Shown here in pieces: positions 16,619 to 24,199 of a stretch of 63,258 nt of DNA (the first letter of the stretch is position 1; each line of letters begins with the position of its first letter). Position numbers and translations under genes: made by a program. The notes below the pieces were generated by a model. That model was not told the DNA's origin. It worked only from the letters and a program-made list of their open reading frames with translations, and searched no databases. This stretch comes from Deltaproteobacteria bacterium UBA5205 (GTDB lineage Bacteria > Desulfobacterota > Syntrophorhabdia > Syntrophorhabdales > Syntrophorhabdaceae): NCBI GenBank assembly GCA_002412715.1, contig DHVP01000006.1, positions 178,976 through 242,233 on the forward strand, given 5' to 3'.

Positions 16619-17206
16619 TCACGGTGCCCTGAACCCGACATACTCTGCTATTATCGCATATCGCCAGCCATAGTGGGACATCCTGCATTCAAAACCATTC
16701 TCCGCGAGTATCTCTGCAAGATATCGGGGACGATAGAAATGGGCCGGTTCTCCGAAAATCCTTTCGCCCCATGTGATCAAAGCCCCCAATGAAGTTCCCG
16801 GATCGATCTCAAAAAAGACAAGAAGACCTTTTGGTTTCAGCACCCTTGTGATCTCCCCGATCGCTTCTTGCGGCTTCCCGAAATGATGGAAGGCATCGCC
16901 GATAAACAAGGCCTCAAAGGACCCCCTCCGAAAGGGAAGCGACTCAGCCAGGCCGATTATCTTCCTGCCGAATCCCGGCGCGAACCTGAGCATGCCCGGT
17001 GCCGGATCGATCATTGTAAACAGCAGGTCTTTTCGCACGTCATGCGCAAACCGGGAGAGTATTCCCGTCCCCGAACCGACATCGAGAACGGCGCCGGACT
17101 TCGGCACTTTTTGAAGAACCGAGAGGAACACTGCCCTGAACGAGCGGGGATATATAAACGATGCGAAGATTTTGAAGATCAGGCCCAGCCGGTTAAAGGG
17201 TATCAT
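16619..17206 (-). CDS. Class I SAM-dependent methyltransferase (UbiE-like fold)
   Basis: A 195-residue methyltransferase with the SAM loop VLDVGSGTGILSRF near residues 41-54, the 'FEALFIGDAFHHFG' motif near 95 and 'RVLKPKGLLVFFEID' near 130, all standard for the UbiE/Methyltransf_11 group. The substrate cannot be told. A basic, hydrophobic N-terminus (NRLGLIFKIFASFIYPRSF) could lie against the membrane, so a lipid or quinone substrate is possible. The gene stands alone before the Mrp region. Confidence 0.75.
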   Translation of the reverse strand: MIPFNRLGLIFKIFASFIYPRSFRAVFLSVLQKVPKSGAVLDVGSGTGILSRFAHDVRKDLLFTMIDPAPGMLRFAPGFGRKIIGLAESLPFRRGSFEALFIGDAFHHFGKPQEAIGEITRVLKPKGLLVFFEIDPGTSLGALITWGERIFGEPAHFYRPRYLAEILAENGFECRMSHYGWRYAIIAEYVGFRAP

Positions 17207-17564
17207 CGTTCATACTATATAACATAGTCTCCTCAACTCGTGTTCACGCTTCGCTGAAAAAGAAAGTCAGAATCCCCGGACCGCCTGCTTCTTTTAAGAA
17301 AAGGTGCTTTTCTTCCGCTAAAATGATACATATTCCTATGTTCGTTTTTTTCTACCGGACTCTTTCCGTAAAGCTATTCGTGAATTTGTCTACGGCATGA
17401 CCGTACACGAACTGGACGTCGAGATAAGATAAGGACAAGGGCCATATGGAAGAAAGGCATATGCCGGGAAAGGGATATCACGGAGATCTTCACGACCGAT
17501 CTGTAGAAAAACATGGATAGGACTTCGGTGCACATAATATCAATACACAAGGGGAGCAGCGAAC
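17207..17564. other. Intergenic region upstream of the first mrp gene
   Basis: No credible gene is seen in these 358 bases. It holds an 8-bp perfect hairpin AAGAAAAG-gtg-CTTTTCTT (17296-17314) and a 10-bp palindrome GGCATATGCC (17456-17465) whose core GCATATGC recurs in the DUF134 promoter at 36454-36461. The last ~25 bases before the mrp start (ATATCAATACACAAGGGGAG) resemble the bases before the second mrp gene at 28.8 kb, so the duplicated block starts upstream of the coding region. Confidence 0.5.
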
Positions 17565-18383
17565 ATGACAGAGTGTGGACACACAACGCAGGACACGGAT
17601 GACCATTTACTCCAGGAACGCTTAAGCAGGATCGGCCGGACGTTGATGGTCCTTTCCGGCAAGGGCGGCGTGGGCAAAAGCACGGTAGCGGTGAACCTGG
17701 CCCTCAGCCTCACCGCACGCGGCCAGAGGGTAGGCCTTCTCGACGTCGACATTCACGGACCGAGCATTCCGAAAATGCTGGGGCTCAACGGCCGGAAGGT
17801 CGGCGTCAGGGAAAACGAGATCATCCCCATAGAATGCTTCGGAAGGCTCCACGTCGTATCCATGGGACTTCTCATCGAACACGACGACCAGCCGGTCGTC
17901 TGGAGAGGAGCCCTCAAGTACAACGTCATAAAAGAATTTCTCCAGCACGTCATGTGGGGAAACCTTGACTATCTTGTCATTGATGCCCCTCCCGGAACAG
18001 GCGACGAACCGCTTTCCGTGGGGCAGCTTATTAAAGAACGTGCCAGCGCCGTCATTGTTACTACACCGCAGCAGGTGGCGACGATCGACGTCGCAAAGTG
18101 CATCACATTCTGCAACCAGCTTCACCTTCCCGTAGCCGGCATCATCGAGAACATGAGCGGATTCATCTGCCCTCATTGCGGCAAGGAGGTGGACATCTTT
18201 TCGAAGGGCGGCGGAAAAGAACTGGCCTCACGGATGAACGTTCCCTTCCTTGGTGCGGTGCCTCTCGATCCGGATATCGTCAAGAGCGGGGACAGCGGAG
18301 AGCCCTATGTACTTTCCTACACCAATACGGAAACAGCGAAGCGTTTCGATGAGATCGTGGAGAAGATCACTGCCGGGTCATAG
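17565..18383 (+). CDS. Mrp/NBP35-type ATPase, iron-sulfur cluster carrier (short copy)
   Basis: A 272-residue P-loop ATPase. The deviant Walker A GKGGVGKS is at residues 32-39 and the CPHC cysteine pair that bridges a 4Fe-4S cluster between two subunits is near 203-206. Mrp/NBP35 proteins carry clusters to apo-enzymes in the cytosol. It matches the N-terminal part of the gene at 28817 almost residue for residue (about twenty differences by eye), including the MTECG start, but ends after the ATPase domain, whereas the other copy goes on into a NifX domain. So it is a duplicated, shortened MrpORP. A hairpin with arms shared with the second locus follows (18439). Confidence 0.9.
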   Translation: MTECGHTTQDTDDHLLQERLSRIGRTLMVLSGKGGVGKSTVAVNLALSLTARGQRVGLLDVDIHGPSIPKMLGLNGRKVGVRENEIIPIECFGRLHVVSMGLLIEHDDQPVVWRGALKYNVIKEFLQHVMWGNLDYLVIDAPPGTGDEPLSVGQLIKERASAVIVTTPQQVATIDVAKCITFCNQLHLPVAGIIENMSGFICPHCGKEVDIFSKGGGKELASRMNVPFLGAVPLDPDIVKSGDSGEPYVLSYTNTETAKRFDEIVEKITAGS

Positions 18384-18438
18384 CCGGCAAGCGCAGCGAC
18401 AATTGTCAGACATGTATGGACGCGTAGTATCTAGGTCA

Positions 18439-18473
18439 AAGCATGAAGCGGGCGGGTTGTCCGCTCCATGCTT
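18439..18473. repeat. 13-bp inverted repeat after the first mrp gene
   Basis: The arms AAGCATGAAGCGG (18439-18451) and CCGCTCCATGCTT (18461-18473) pair with a single A-C mismatch around a 9-base loop. The same arms (GCATGGAGCGG / CGCTCCATGC) form the 39-base palindrome at 30115 after the second mrp gene. No T-run follows, so it is not a standard terminator. Confidence 0.65.
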
Positions 18474-18550
18474 GGTTGCGTGATAGAAGATCGATGCCGA
18501 GAGAACTTTCGAGCCTCCATGAAGGGATCGGACCATAGATATAGCTGGAA

Positions 18551-19549
18551 TCATTTCGCATTTTTCACCTTGATCAGTTCCGCAACAATGCTTACGGCTA
18601 TCTCCTGCGGGATCTCGGCCTCAATGTCGATGCCTATCGGAGCATGAACACCGGCGGTGACCTTCCGATCGAAACCTTTTTCGTGCAGACGATCCAGAAT
18701 GATCCTCACCTTTCGTTCACTTCCGATCATTCCGACATACTTTGTACTCCTCTTCAAAACCTCCTCGAGGACCAGCAAGTCGTACTCGTGACTCCTCGTG
18801 AGGATGACCACGTATTCGTTTCCCGTAAAATCGAGAGAGGAGAAGGCACCACGGAACTCTCCTACGACGATGCTGTCTGCATCGGGAAACCTTTCGAGAT
18901 TTGCAAATTCTTTTCTATCGTCTATGACGGTGACGAAAAAACCGGCTATCTTTGCAATCTTCGAGAGGTGCTGCGATACGTGGCCAGCACCGAAGATATA
19001 AAGGGGTACGATTATCCGGGCGGGTTCCGCGAACGTGTTTCCGGACAGTTCCGGTTCGCGCCGGCGCAGTACGTCCATGCACCGCTCTATCGCCTTTTTG
19101 TCCACCGGGTCACCGACTACGGTTCCATCCCCCCGTATCAATGACTTTGCAAATACATCGGCACCGAAACACGTGAACACGACCGCCGGTTCCCTGTCCT
19201 GTCGGCACCTCTTCAAAGCCTCGTAAACGTTGCGATGTCTTTCTGTCACCGGCTCAAGAAGAAGATCGACGTTGCCTCCGCAGAGCATGTCCTTGTCTTC
19301 GACCCGCGTGGCATCCATGTTGATACTGAACACCATAGTGGTGTCTCTACCCATTATTTCTCTTGCTTTAGCGCAGGCGTCCGATTCAAGTTGCCCCCCG
19401 CCCACGGTCCCGAACATCTCGCCGTCTTCGGTCACAAGCATCTTTGCACCCACGTCACGAGGGGCGGACCCCGTCCTTCTCAGCACCGTCGCAAGCACTC
19501 CACCGGAGCCCTGCTCCAGATGCGTCAAAATTATACTGAAAAGGTCCAT
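18551..19549 (-). CDS. XdhC/CoxI-family molybdoenzyme maturation protein
   Basis: A 332-residue protein with the XdhC N-terminal domain (GSAPRDVGAKMLV, 'TVGGGQLES') and a C-terminal Rossmann domain (YIFGAGHVSQHL near residues 185-196, 'VIDDR' after it). XdhC proteins bind and sulfurate molybdenum cofactor and help insert it into xanthine dehydrogenase-type enzymes. No such enzyme is in the window, so a link to the nearby NifX/Mrp metal-cluster genes is inferred from position only. A strong GAAGGAG site precedes the ATG. Downstream of the divergent NifX-type gene set and on the same strand. Confidence 0.85.
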   Translation of the reverse strand: MDLFSIILTHLEQGSGGVLATVLRRTGSAPRDVGAKMLVTEDGEMFGTVGGGQLESDACAKAREIMGRDTTMVFSINMDATRVEDKDMLCGGNVDLLLEPVTERHRNVYEALKRCRQDREPAVVFTCFGADVFAKSLIRGDGTVVGDPVDKKAIERCMDVLRRREPELSGNTFAEPARIIVPLYIFGAGHVSQHLSKIAKIAGFFVTVIDDRKEFANLERFPDADSIVVGEFRGAFSSLDFTGNEYVVILTRSHEYDLLVLEEVLKRSTKYVGMIGSERKVRIILDRLHEKGFDRKVTAGVHAPIGIDIEAEIPQEIAVSIVAELIKVKNAK

Positions 19550-19578
19550 TTTACTCCTTCGTTCGGAATCGCGTCTTT

Positions 19579-20181
19579 TTACTTTGCCGCCTTTTTCTTT
19601 TCTAGTTCACGGATACGTTCACTGATCTGCTCCATCTGTCGCTTCAATGTTTCCAGTTCGTCCCCGCCGGCTTCCTGCATGTTCCGCACACCAGCCGTTT
19701 GCCGGCCGGCGAAACCATCGCCCATGCCGCCACGTCCCATACCACCACCGCGTCCCATACCGGGGGCAGACCCGGCACCGGCGCCCATTGCGGGGCCCGC
19801 CTGTCCCGGATAAGTTTGGCCCATTCCATAGTGGTCGGCCACATTGGGACCGCCCGCCGCTGTGAAGCTACCTTGCCGGAATTGATTGATCACATCCCGT
19901 ACACCTCCGGCACAACCCGTGACAACCTCGATCCCCGCCGCCGAGAGAACCTGGTAAGCGTTGGGCCCGCAGGCACCGGTGAAAACGTGCGTCACTCTCT
20001 TCGCAGCGATCATCTGAGCCGACTGGATTCCTGCACCGCCGCCCAGCGCCGCATTCTGGTTCTCGACAGCCTCAAAACTGAGATCGTCAGTATTGATGAT
20101 CAGAAAATACTGGCACCTTCCAAACCGCCCATTGATCCTTGCGTCAAGGGATGGGCCTTCTGATGTGACTGCAATAAGCAT
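19579..20181 (-). CDS. NifX/ORP-type cofactor-binding protein with Gly-rich tail and coiled coil
   Basis: A 200-residue protein. Residues 1-110 form a dinitrogenase iron-molybdenum cofactor-type domain: RINGRFGRCQYFLI near 15-28, 'HVFTGACGPNAYQVLSAAG' and a 'GCAGGVRDVINQF' helix. A glycine/methionine-rich linker (GMGRGGGMGRGGMGDG) follows, then a charged C-terminal coiled coil (ETLKRQMEQISERIRELEKKK). Such domains bind Mo- or Fe-containing clusters in the cytosol; the tail may drive oligomer formation. It heads a run of minus-strand genes of the ORP type together with DUF5320 proteins. Confidence 0.82.
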   Translation of the reverse strand: MLIAVTSEGPSLDARINGRFGRCQYFLIINTDDLSFEAVENQNAALGGGAGIQSAQMIAAKRVTHVFTGACGPNAYQVLSAAGIEVVTGCAGGVRDVINQFRQGSFTAAGGPNVADHYGMGQTYPGQAGPAMGAGAGSAPGMGRGGGMGRGGMGDGFAGRQTAGVRNMQEAGGDELETLKRQMEQISERIRELEKKKAAK

Positions 20182-20217
20182 GATAAACCTCCATGGTTAT
20201 ACCTTCCGGGCCAGAAC

Positions 20218-20255
20218 ATGGGGGCAACGATCGTCCACGTGAGCCGTTGCCCCAT
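20218..20255. terminator. Hairpin between DUF5320 and NifX-type genes
   Basis: The arms ATGGGGGCAACG (20218-20229) and CGTTGCCCCAT (20245-20255) pair over 11 bp with one bulged G and a 15-base loop, between the DUF5320 gene and the next NifX-type gene on the minus strand. There is no T-run, so it could be a processing or attenuation element instead of a terminator. Confidence 0.4.
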
Positions 20256-20273
20256 CCGTTCCGCTCCCGGCCT

Positions 20274-20633
20274 TCAACCTGCAGGGGCACCTGCTTGCTT
20301 TTCCTCAAGCTCTTTTAGCTGCATACGGATGCCTTCCAGCGCGTCTTCCAGATATTCCGCCTGGGCTCTCAACGCATCCAATGTCTGCCTGGTCGTGGCT
20401 GTCGTCGGTTCATAATATGGTCCGCCGTAACCAAGGGAATTACCCCGTGCCGGCATTCCATAAAATACGTTCCTGAAGCCTCGACCGCCACCTCCACGGC
20501 TTCCACCCCAAGCCCGGCATCCCCTCGCTGCAAGGTTTGCATATCCGGGGACTCCCAGGCCCGCGCAGAAGCCTGCCGCACGTCCCGTCATGGGGCCAAT
20601 TCCGTAAGGTCCTGTTCTGTCTCCACCTGGCAT
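20274..20633 (-). CDS. DUF5320 family protein
   Basis: A 119-residue protein starting MPGGDRTGPYGIGPMTGR, the DUF5320 signature, then a Gly/Arg-rich stretch and a C-terminal helix likely to be a coiled coil (LRAQAEYLEDALEGIRMQLKEL). DUF5320 proteins have no known function but commonly sit beside NifX/Mrp genes in anaerobes. A strong AAAGGAGG site is upstream. The N-terminal signature is shared with the 44-residue product at 20988-21122. Confidence 0.82.
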   Translation of the reverse strand: MPGGDRTGPYGIGPMTGRAAGFCAGLGVPGYANLAARGCRAWGGSRGGGGRGFRNVFYGMPARGNSLGYGGPYYEPTTATTRQTLDALRAQAEYLEDALEGIRMQLKELEEKQAGAPAG

Positions 20634-20725
20634 GTTCCTTACCTCCTTTCGTTAATATCGACCAAATAGTCGCGCCGCCGTTTGAAATTACTTCCAATCA
20701 CTAACCCGCCGGTCTACGGTTGAAT

Positions 20726-21001
20726 TCAGCTTTGCTTCAGGGCCGCGAATTCCTTCTCGATACCGTACTCTTCGACGTTTCGTACACACTGGGCACAGAC
20801 ATCTATCTTTTCAGGCATCCCGAAGGTCTTGTCGGGTTCATCCGGGGTCTCTGCCTTTTTCAATTCCCGAATCCTCTCGGGATCGAAAGAGCTGCCCCTG
20901 TACGCAGCAGAATAGCAGAGGTAGTAGTGCCGGCCCCGGTAGACCGCACATTCTCTACAGGCCGTTCCGGAAAATGGACATACCATTTCATGCTTGGCCA
21001 T
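20726..21001 (-). CDS. Small cysteine-rich protein of the NifX/DUF5320 cluster
   Basis: A 91-residue protein with seven cysteines, in CPFSGTACRECAVYRGRHYYLC near the N-terminus and CAQCV near the C-terminus. I do not recognise a named family. The cysteine spacing suggests a metal or Fe-S site. The start (ATG at 21001, AAGG upstream) overlaps the stop of the 44-residue DUF5320-type gene by 14 bases, so the two are probably translated together. Confidence 0.65.
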   Translation of the reverse strand: MAKHEMVCPFSGTACRECAVYRGRHYYLCYSAAYRGSSFDPERIRELKKAETPDEPDKTFGMPEKIDVCAQCVRNVEEYGIEKEFAALKQS

Positions 21002-21122
21002 ATTGACACCTTCCCTTTGTAAAGTTTACGAACCCTGGAGCACCAAATCCCCTGCAAAAACCCGCCGCACGTCCCGTCATGGGACCAATTCCGTAAGGCC
21101 CTGTTCTGTCTCCACGTGCCAT
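20988..21122 (-). CDS. Very small DUF5320-type protein (44 residues)
   Basis: An ATG at 21122, preceded by AAAGGAGGTAAC, opens a frame of 44 codons. The product starts MARGDRTGPYGIGPMTGRAA and ends with a TGA at 20988. It is the DUF5320 N-terminal signature, matching the 119-residue protein at 20274 nearly exactly, with a short tail holding two cysteines. It overlaps the next gene by 14 bases. It could be a genuine mini-protein or a truncated duplicate; the strong ribosome site and coupling favour translation. Confidence 0.65.
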   Translation of the reverse strand: MARGDRTGPYGIGPMTGRAAGFCRGFGAPGFVNFTKGRCQYGQA

Positions 21123-21157
21123 GGTTGTTACCTCCTTTCCTTTTTATGGTCAATGAC

Positions 21158-21574
21158 TTACCGCCCGTTGAGGCCTTTTCCCCGACGGTGCTGAAACCGG
21201 CGACCCTGACGTCGTCCTAAACAACCGGGCATAAGGAACCGGCTGTCCGTCAACCTGCCCTGCAAAAATGCGCCAATAACGGATTCGAGATCGCCGCATG
21301 TGAAAGGGAGGATCCGGATCCCCACGCTGATCAAGGCTGTTTCGAAAGCGCGGGAAACGGCGCCGCATATCAAGACTTCGACGCCCGTCCCTGCCACCTC
21401 CCCGGCCCTGGCGAAGGGGTCCCTGCATTTCAGGAGTATGCTCTCCCTGTGCACCTCGGTGCCGCCGACGATCTCGACCACGCACAGTCTGACCGACACA
21501 TCAAAAACGGGCGACACATTTCCTTGCCAGTCTGTTATTCCTATGAACATAAACACTGCAAGTGCAACATCCAT
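21158..21574 (-). CDS. NifX/ORP-type cofactor-binding domain protein
   Basis: About 138 residues from the ATG at 21574 (MDVALAVFMF). The core 'GITDWQGNVSPVFDVSVRLCVVEI' aligns with the start of NifX/NifB-type domains. 'LICGAVSRAFETALISVGIRILPF' and 'VIGAFLQGRL' match the later strands and helix. The frame is open further upstream, but that region looks non-coding and contains the control region shared with the divergent sigma-54 activator gene. A basic tail (GRRQGRRFQHRRGK) ends the protein. Likely a target of the divergent regulator, by position. Confidence 0.7.
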   Translation of the reverse strand: MDVALAVFMFIGITDWQGNVSPVFDVSVRLCVVEIVGGTEVHRESILLKCRDPFARAGEVAGTGVEVLICGAVSRAFETALISVGIRILPFTCGDLESVIGAFLQGRLTDSRFLMPGCLGRRQGRRFQHRRGKGLNGR

Positions 21575-21729
21575 ACCATCTTTGATTCGATACAGCGGAT
21601 CCAATATTGACAGGGTGTAACGCCACGATAGAGGTCGGACGGATTGACGGTAATCACGCATTATGCAATACTTATATGCGTTGATGGCTGCAATTGGCAC
21701 GATTAGCGTTAAGTCTAAAGGAGCATGGC

Positions 21730-23091
21730 ATGAAAGACAGGCCTGCCGTTAACGAGCGTGACGTTATACTTGATTCCATAAATGAAGGTGTCTTTACCAT
21801 CGGCCCCGATTGGCGGATCACTTCCTTCAATCAAGCCGCCGAGCACATCACGGGGGTTTCCAGGGAGAACAGCGTGGGACGCCTTTGCTCCGAGGTGTTC
21901 CACGCGAATGTATGTGAGAACGCCTGCTCGCTGAGAAAGACCTTTGAAACGGGAAAACCTGTCGTGAACGCTACCGCCCATATCGTGAACAACAAGGGTA
22001 TCACGGTCCCCATCCGCATCTCCACGGCCATCCTGAAAGACAGGGACGGCAATGTGATAGGCGGCGTCGAGACGTTCCAGGACTTAAGCCAGGTGGAACA
22101 ATTGCGCAAGGAACTTCACAGTCGCCACACCTTTGAGGACATCGTGGGAAGAAGCCCTGCGATGATACGTCTCTTCGAAATGCTTCCACTTATTGCCGGG
22201 AGTAGCAGTACGGTACTGATCGAAGGACCGAGCGGCACGGGAAAGGAGCTGTTTGCGCGGGCACTGCACAACCTTTCTCCGAGAAGGAAAAAGCGCTTTG
22301 TTGCCGTCAACTGCGCCGCCCTCCCCGACACGCTCCTTGAAAGCGAATTCTTCGGACACAAGGCCGGCGCCTTCACCGATGCAAAGAAGGACAAACCGGG
22401 ACGTTTTGCACTGGCCCAGGGAGGCACGATATTTCTCGATGAGATCGGAGATATATCGCCGGCCTTACAGGTGCGCCTCCTGCGTGTTCTCCAGGAGCGC
22501 GTCATCGAACCCCTCGGATCCACGGAACCCGTGAAGGTCGATGTCCGGGTGATCGCCGCCACAAACAGGAATCTGAGTAACCTTGTCAAAGAAGGCAAAT
22601 TCAGGGAGGACCTCTACTACCGGATCCGCGTCATCCATCTTGCGCTGCCGGCCTTGAAGGACCGCAGGGAGGACATCCCCTTTCTGGTGGATCATATCAT
22701 AGCAAAATACAACCGTCTTCAGGGGAAGAACATCGCCGGTGTCTCGTTCGAGGCATCAACGCGGCTCATGGGATATGATTTTCCCGGAAATGTCCGCGAA
22801 CTGGAGAACATCATCGAACAGGCCTTTGTCCTGTGCGGTGGAGATACCATCGAACTCCATCATCTCCCGCCCGAGCTTCGGCCCGCCCTGATCTCCCCGG
22901 CGGGCGACAGCGGTTTTACAAGCCTCAAGGCCATGGAGAGACACCTCATCGTGGAGACCTTGCGCCGCTATGGGGGAAACAGGACGCGTGCGGCCCGCGA
23001 CCTCGGCATCGATGCAAGCACGCTGTATCGAAAGATCAGGTACCTCAAGATCGAAACGCCTCACAGCGACGGCCGGGGGCGACGCGGGTAG
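21730..23091 (+). CDS. Sigma-54-dependent transcriptional activator (PAS-AAA-Fis type)
   Basis: A 453-residue activator: a PAS domain at about 15-125 (NEGVFTIGPDWRITSFNQAA, with three cysteines that could sense metal or redox), an AAA+ domain from about 140 with Walker A GPSGTGKE and a Fis-type helix-turn-helix at the end (RYGGNRTRAARDLGIDASTL). The sigma-54 contact loop reads GAFTDA instead of GAFTGA. In Desulfovibrio a regulator of this type controls the orange-protein operons, and its place here, divergent from a NifX gene, supports the same job. The start at 21730 has AAAGGAG upstream. I found no good -24/-12 promoter nearby. Confidence 0.9.
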   Translation: MKDRPAVNERDVILDSINEGVFTIGPDWRITSFNQAAEHITGVSRENSVGRLCSEVFHANVCENACSLRKTFETGKPVVNATAHIVNNKGITVPIRISTAILKDRDGNVIGGVETFQDLSQVEQLRKELHSRHTFEDIVGRSPAMIRLFEMLPLIAGSSSTVLIEGPSGTGKELFARALHNLSPRRKKRFVAVNCAALPDTLLESEFFGHKAGAFTDAKKDKPGRFALAQGGTIFLDEIGDISPALQVRLLRVLQERVIEPLGSTEPVKVDVRVIAATNRNLSNLVKEGKFREDLYYRIRVIHLALPALKDRREDIPFLVDHIIAKYNRLQGKNIAGVSFEASTRLMGYDFPGNVRELENIIEQAFVLCGGDTIELHHLPPELRPALISPAGDSGFTSLKAMERHLIVETLRRYGGNRTRAARDLGIDASTLYRKIRYLKIETPHSDGRGRRG

Positions 23092-23152
23092 TATTGCATA
23101 TCGCACCAATGCCCCTGACTTTTCACGTGCACTGTCTTCGGGGCAACCATCC

Positions 23153-23932
23153 TCAACGGCGTTTCCACTGAGGTTTTCTTTTTTCGAAAAAGGCGTTGAT
23201 CCCTTCGGTGACGTCTTCTGTTGTACACAGCCGCGCAAGGGCGCTGGTCATATGTTCAAAGGCCTTATGATATTCCATGTCGGCGGCCGTGTAAAAAGCC
23301 CTCTTCGCCGTCTCCACGGCCAGGGGACTTTTTGAGGCCAACCGGGCCGCCCATTGTCCCGTTCTCAGATCAAGCTCTTCCGTTGGAACAACGCGATTCA
23401 CAAGTCCCATCTGCAAAGCTTCCCGGGCGTCTATCAGGTCCCCGTACAGCAAAAGCTCGAGTGCGCGTTTTCTGCCCACACAACGGGTAACGGGAACCAC
23501 GGGTCCGACGCAGTTGAGGCCCACGTTGATTGCCGTCAGCCCGAAACGGGCGTTTTCCGATACGATAGCAAGGTCTGCGGCGGCCACAAGACCAGCTCCG
23601 ATAGCTGCCGCGATGCCGTGCACCTGGGCGATGACGGGTTTTCCAAGGTCATTCATGGTCATCATCGGAGCACCCATGAGCCCTATCCATTCGCTGTATT
23701 CCATGGCGGTCTTTCCGGGGAATTCACCGACATCGATGCCGGCACAGAACGCCTTGCCGGCGCCCTTGAGCACAATAACGCGGACATTGTTGTCGTTGTC
23801 AACGGCGCGAAGAACACGGTCGAGTTCCTTCGCCATGGGGGTATTGAAGGTATTCAGGTTCTCGGGCCGGTTCAGCGTGATCTCACAGATATGATCATCA
23901 CCGATCTTCGTAAGAATGTATTCGTTTTCCAT
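23153..23932 (-). CDS. Enoyl-CoA hydratase/isomerase family protein
   Basis: A 259-residue crotonase-fold protein. The oxyanion-hole segments are AGKAFCAGIDVGEF near 57-70 and IAAAIGAGLVAAADLAI near 108. The first catalytic glutamate of hydratases is missing: 'FGLTAINVGL' has Ala where FGxPExxLG has Glu. The second glutamate position is kept in ALELLLYGD. That pattern suits an isomerase or another crotonase-family reaction more than a hydratase. It stands alone on the minus strand between metal-cluster genes and a selenium/sulfur transporter; an AAGGAG site precedes the ATG. Confidence 0.82.
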   Translation of the reverse strand: MENEYILTKIGDDHICEITLNRPENLNTFNTPMAKELDRVLRAVDNDNNVRVIVLKGAGKAFCAGIDVGEFPGKTAMEYSEWIGLMGAPMMTMNDLGKPVIAQVHGIAAAIGAGLVAAADLAIVSENARFGLTAINVGLNCVGPVVPVTRCVGRKRALELLLYGDLIDAREALQMGLVNRVVPTEELDLRTGQWAARLASKSPLAVETAKRAFYTAADMEYHKAFEHMTSALARLCTTEDVTEGINAFFEKRKPQWKRR

Positions 23933-24132
23933 GTAATACTCCTTTCAGTTCGCTCGCTGCGCCTGCTTTCTCACGGCTAAATGGAATTCACCTGACTTTC
24001 TGCTTTCGTCCTATACCTGACCGCCCGCGGCCTTGTTAAAATGCATCCGAAGGATGCGAGTCGGCCCGGACATGTTTCGCATCCTATAGGGAAATTTGAT
24101 AATTCCATAACTTTTTATTAAAAATATCAATT

Positions 24133-24158
24133 TGACATTTATAACGAATATATATTCA
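24133..24158 (+). promoter_or_regulatory. Promoter region of yedE with palindrome GAATATATATTC
   Basis: A TTGACA box (24133-24138) is followed eight bases later by a 12-bp perfect palindrome GAATATATATTC (24147-24158). The same palindrome, extended to 14 bp, overlaps the -10 box of the DUF134-NifX gene at 25938-25951. This looks like a repressor site. The -10 box itself is not clear. Confidence 0.5.
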
Positions 24159-24199
24159 CTCCTAATTGAACTGTCAAGATATTTATAAAAGGAGAGCCT

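Noticed and set aside
21694..21713. TTGGCACG as a possible -24 box of a sigma-54 promoter before the activator gene
   Set aside because: The expected GC of the -12 element is not at the right distance (GG and GC are only 8 bases apart instead of 10).
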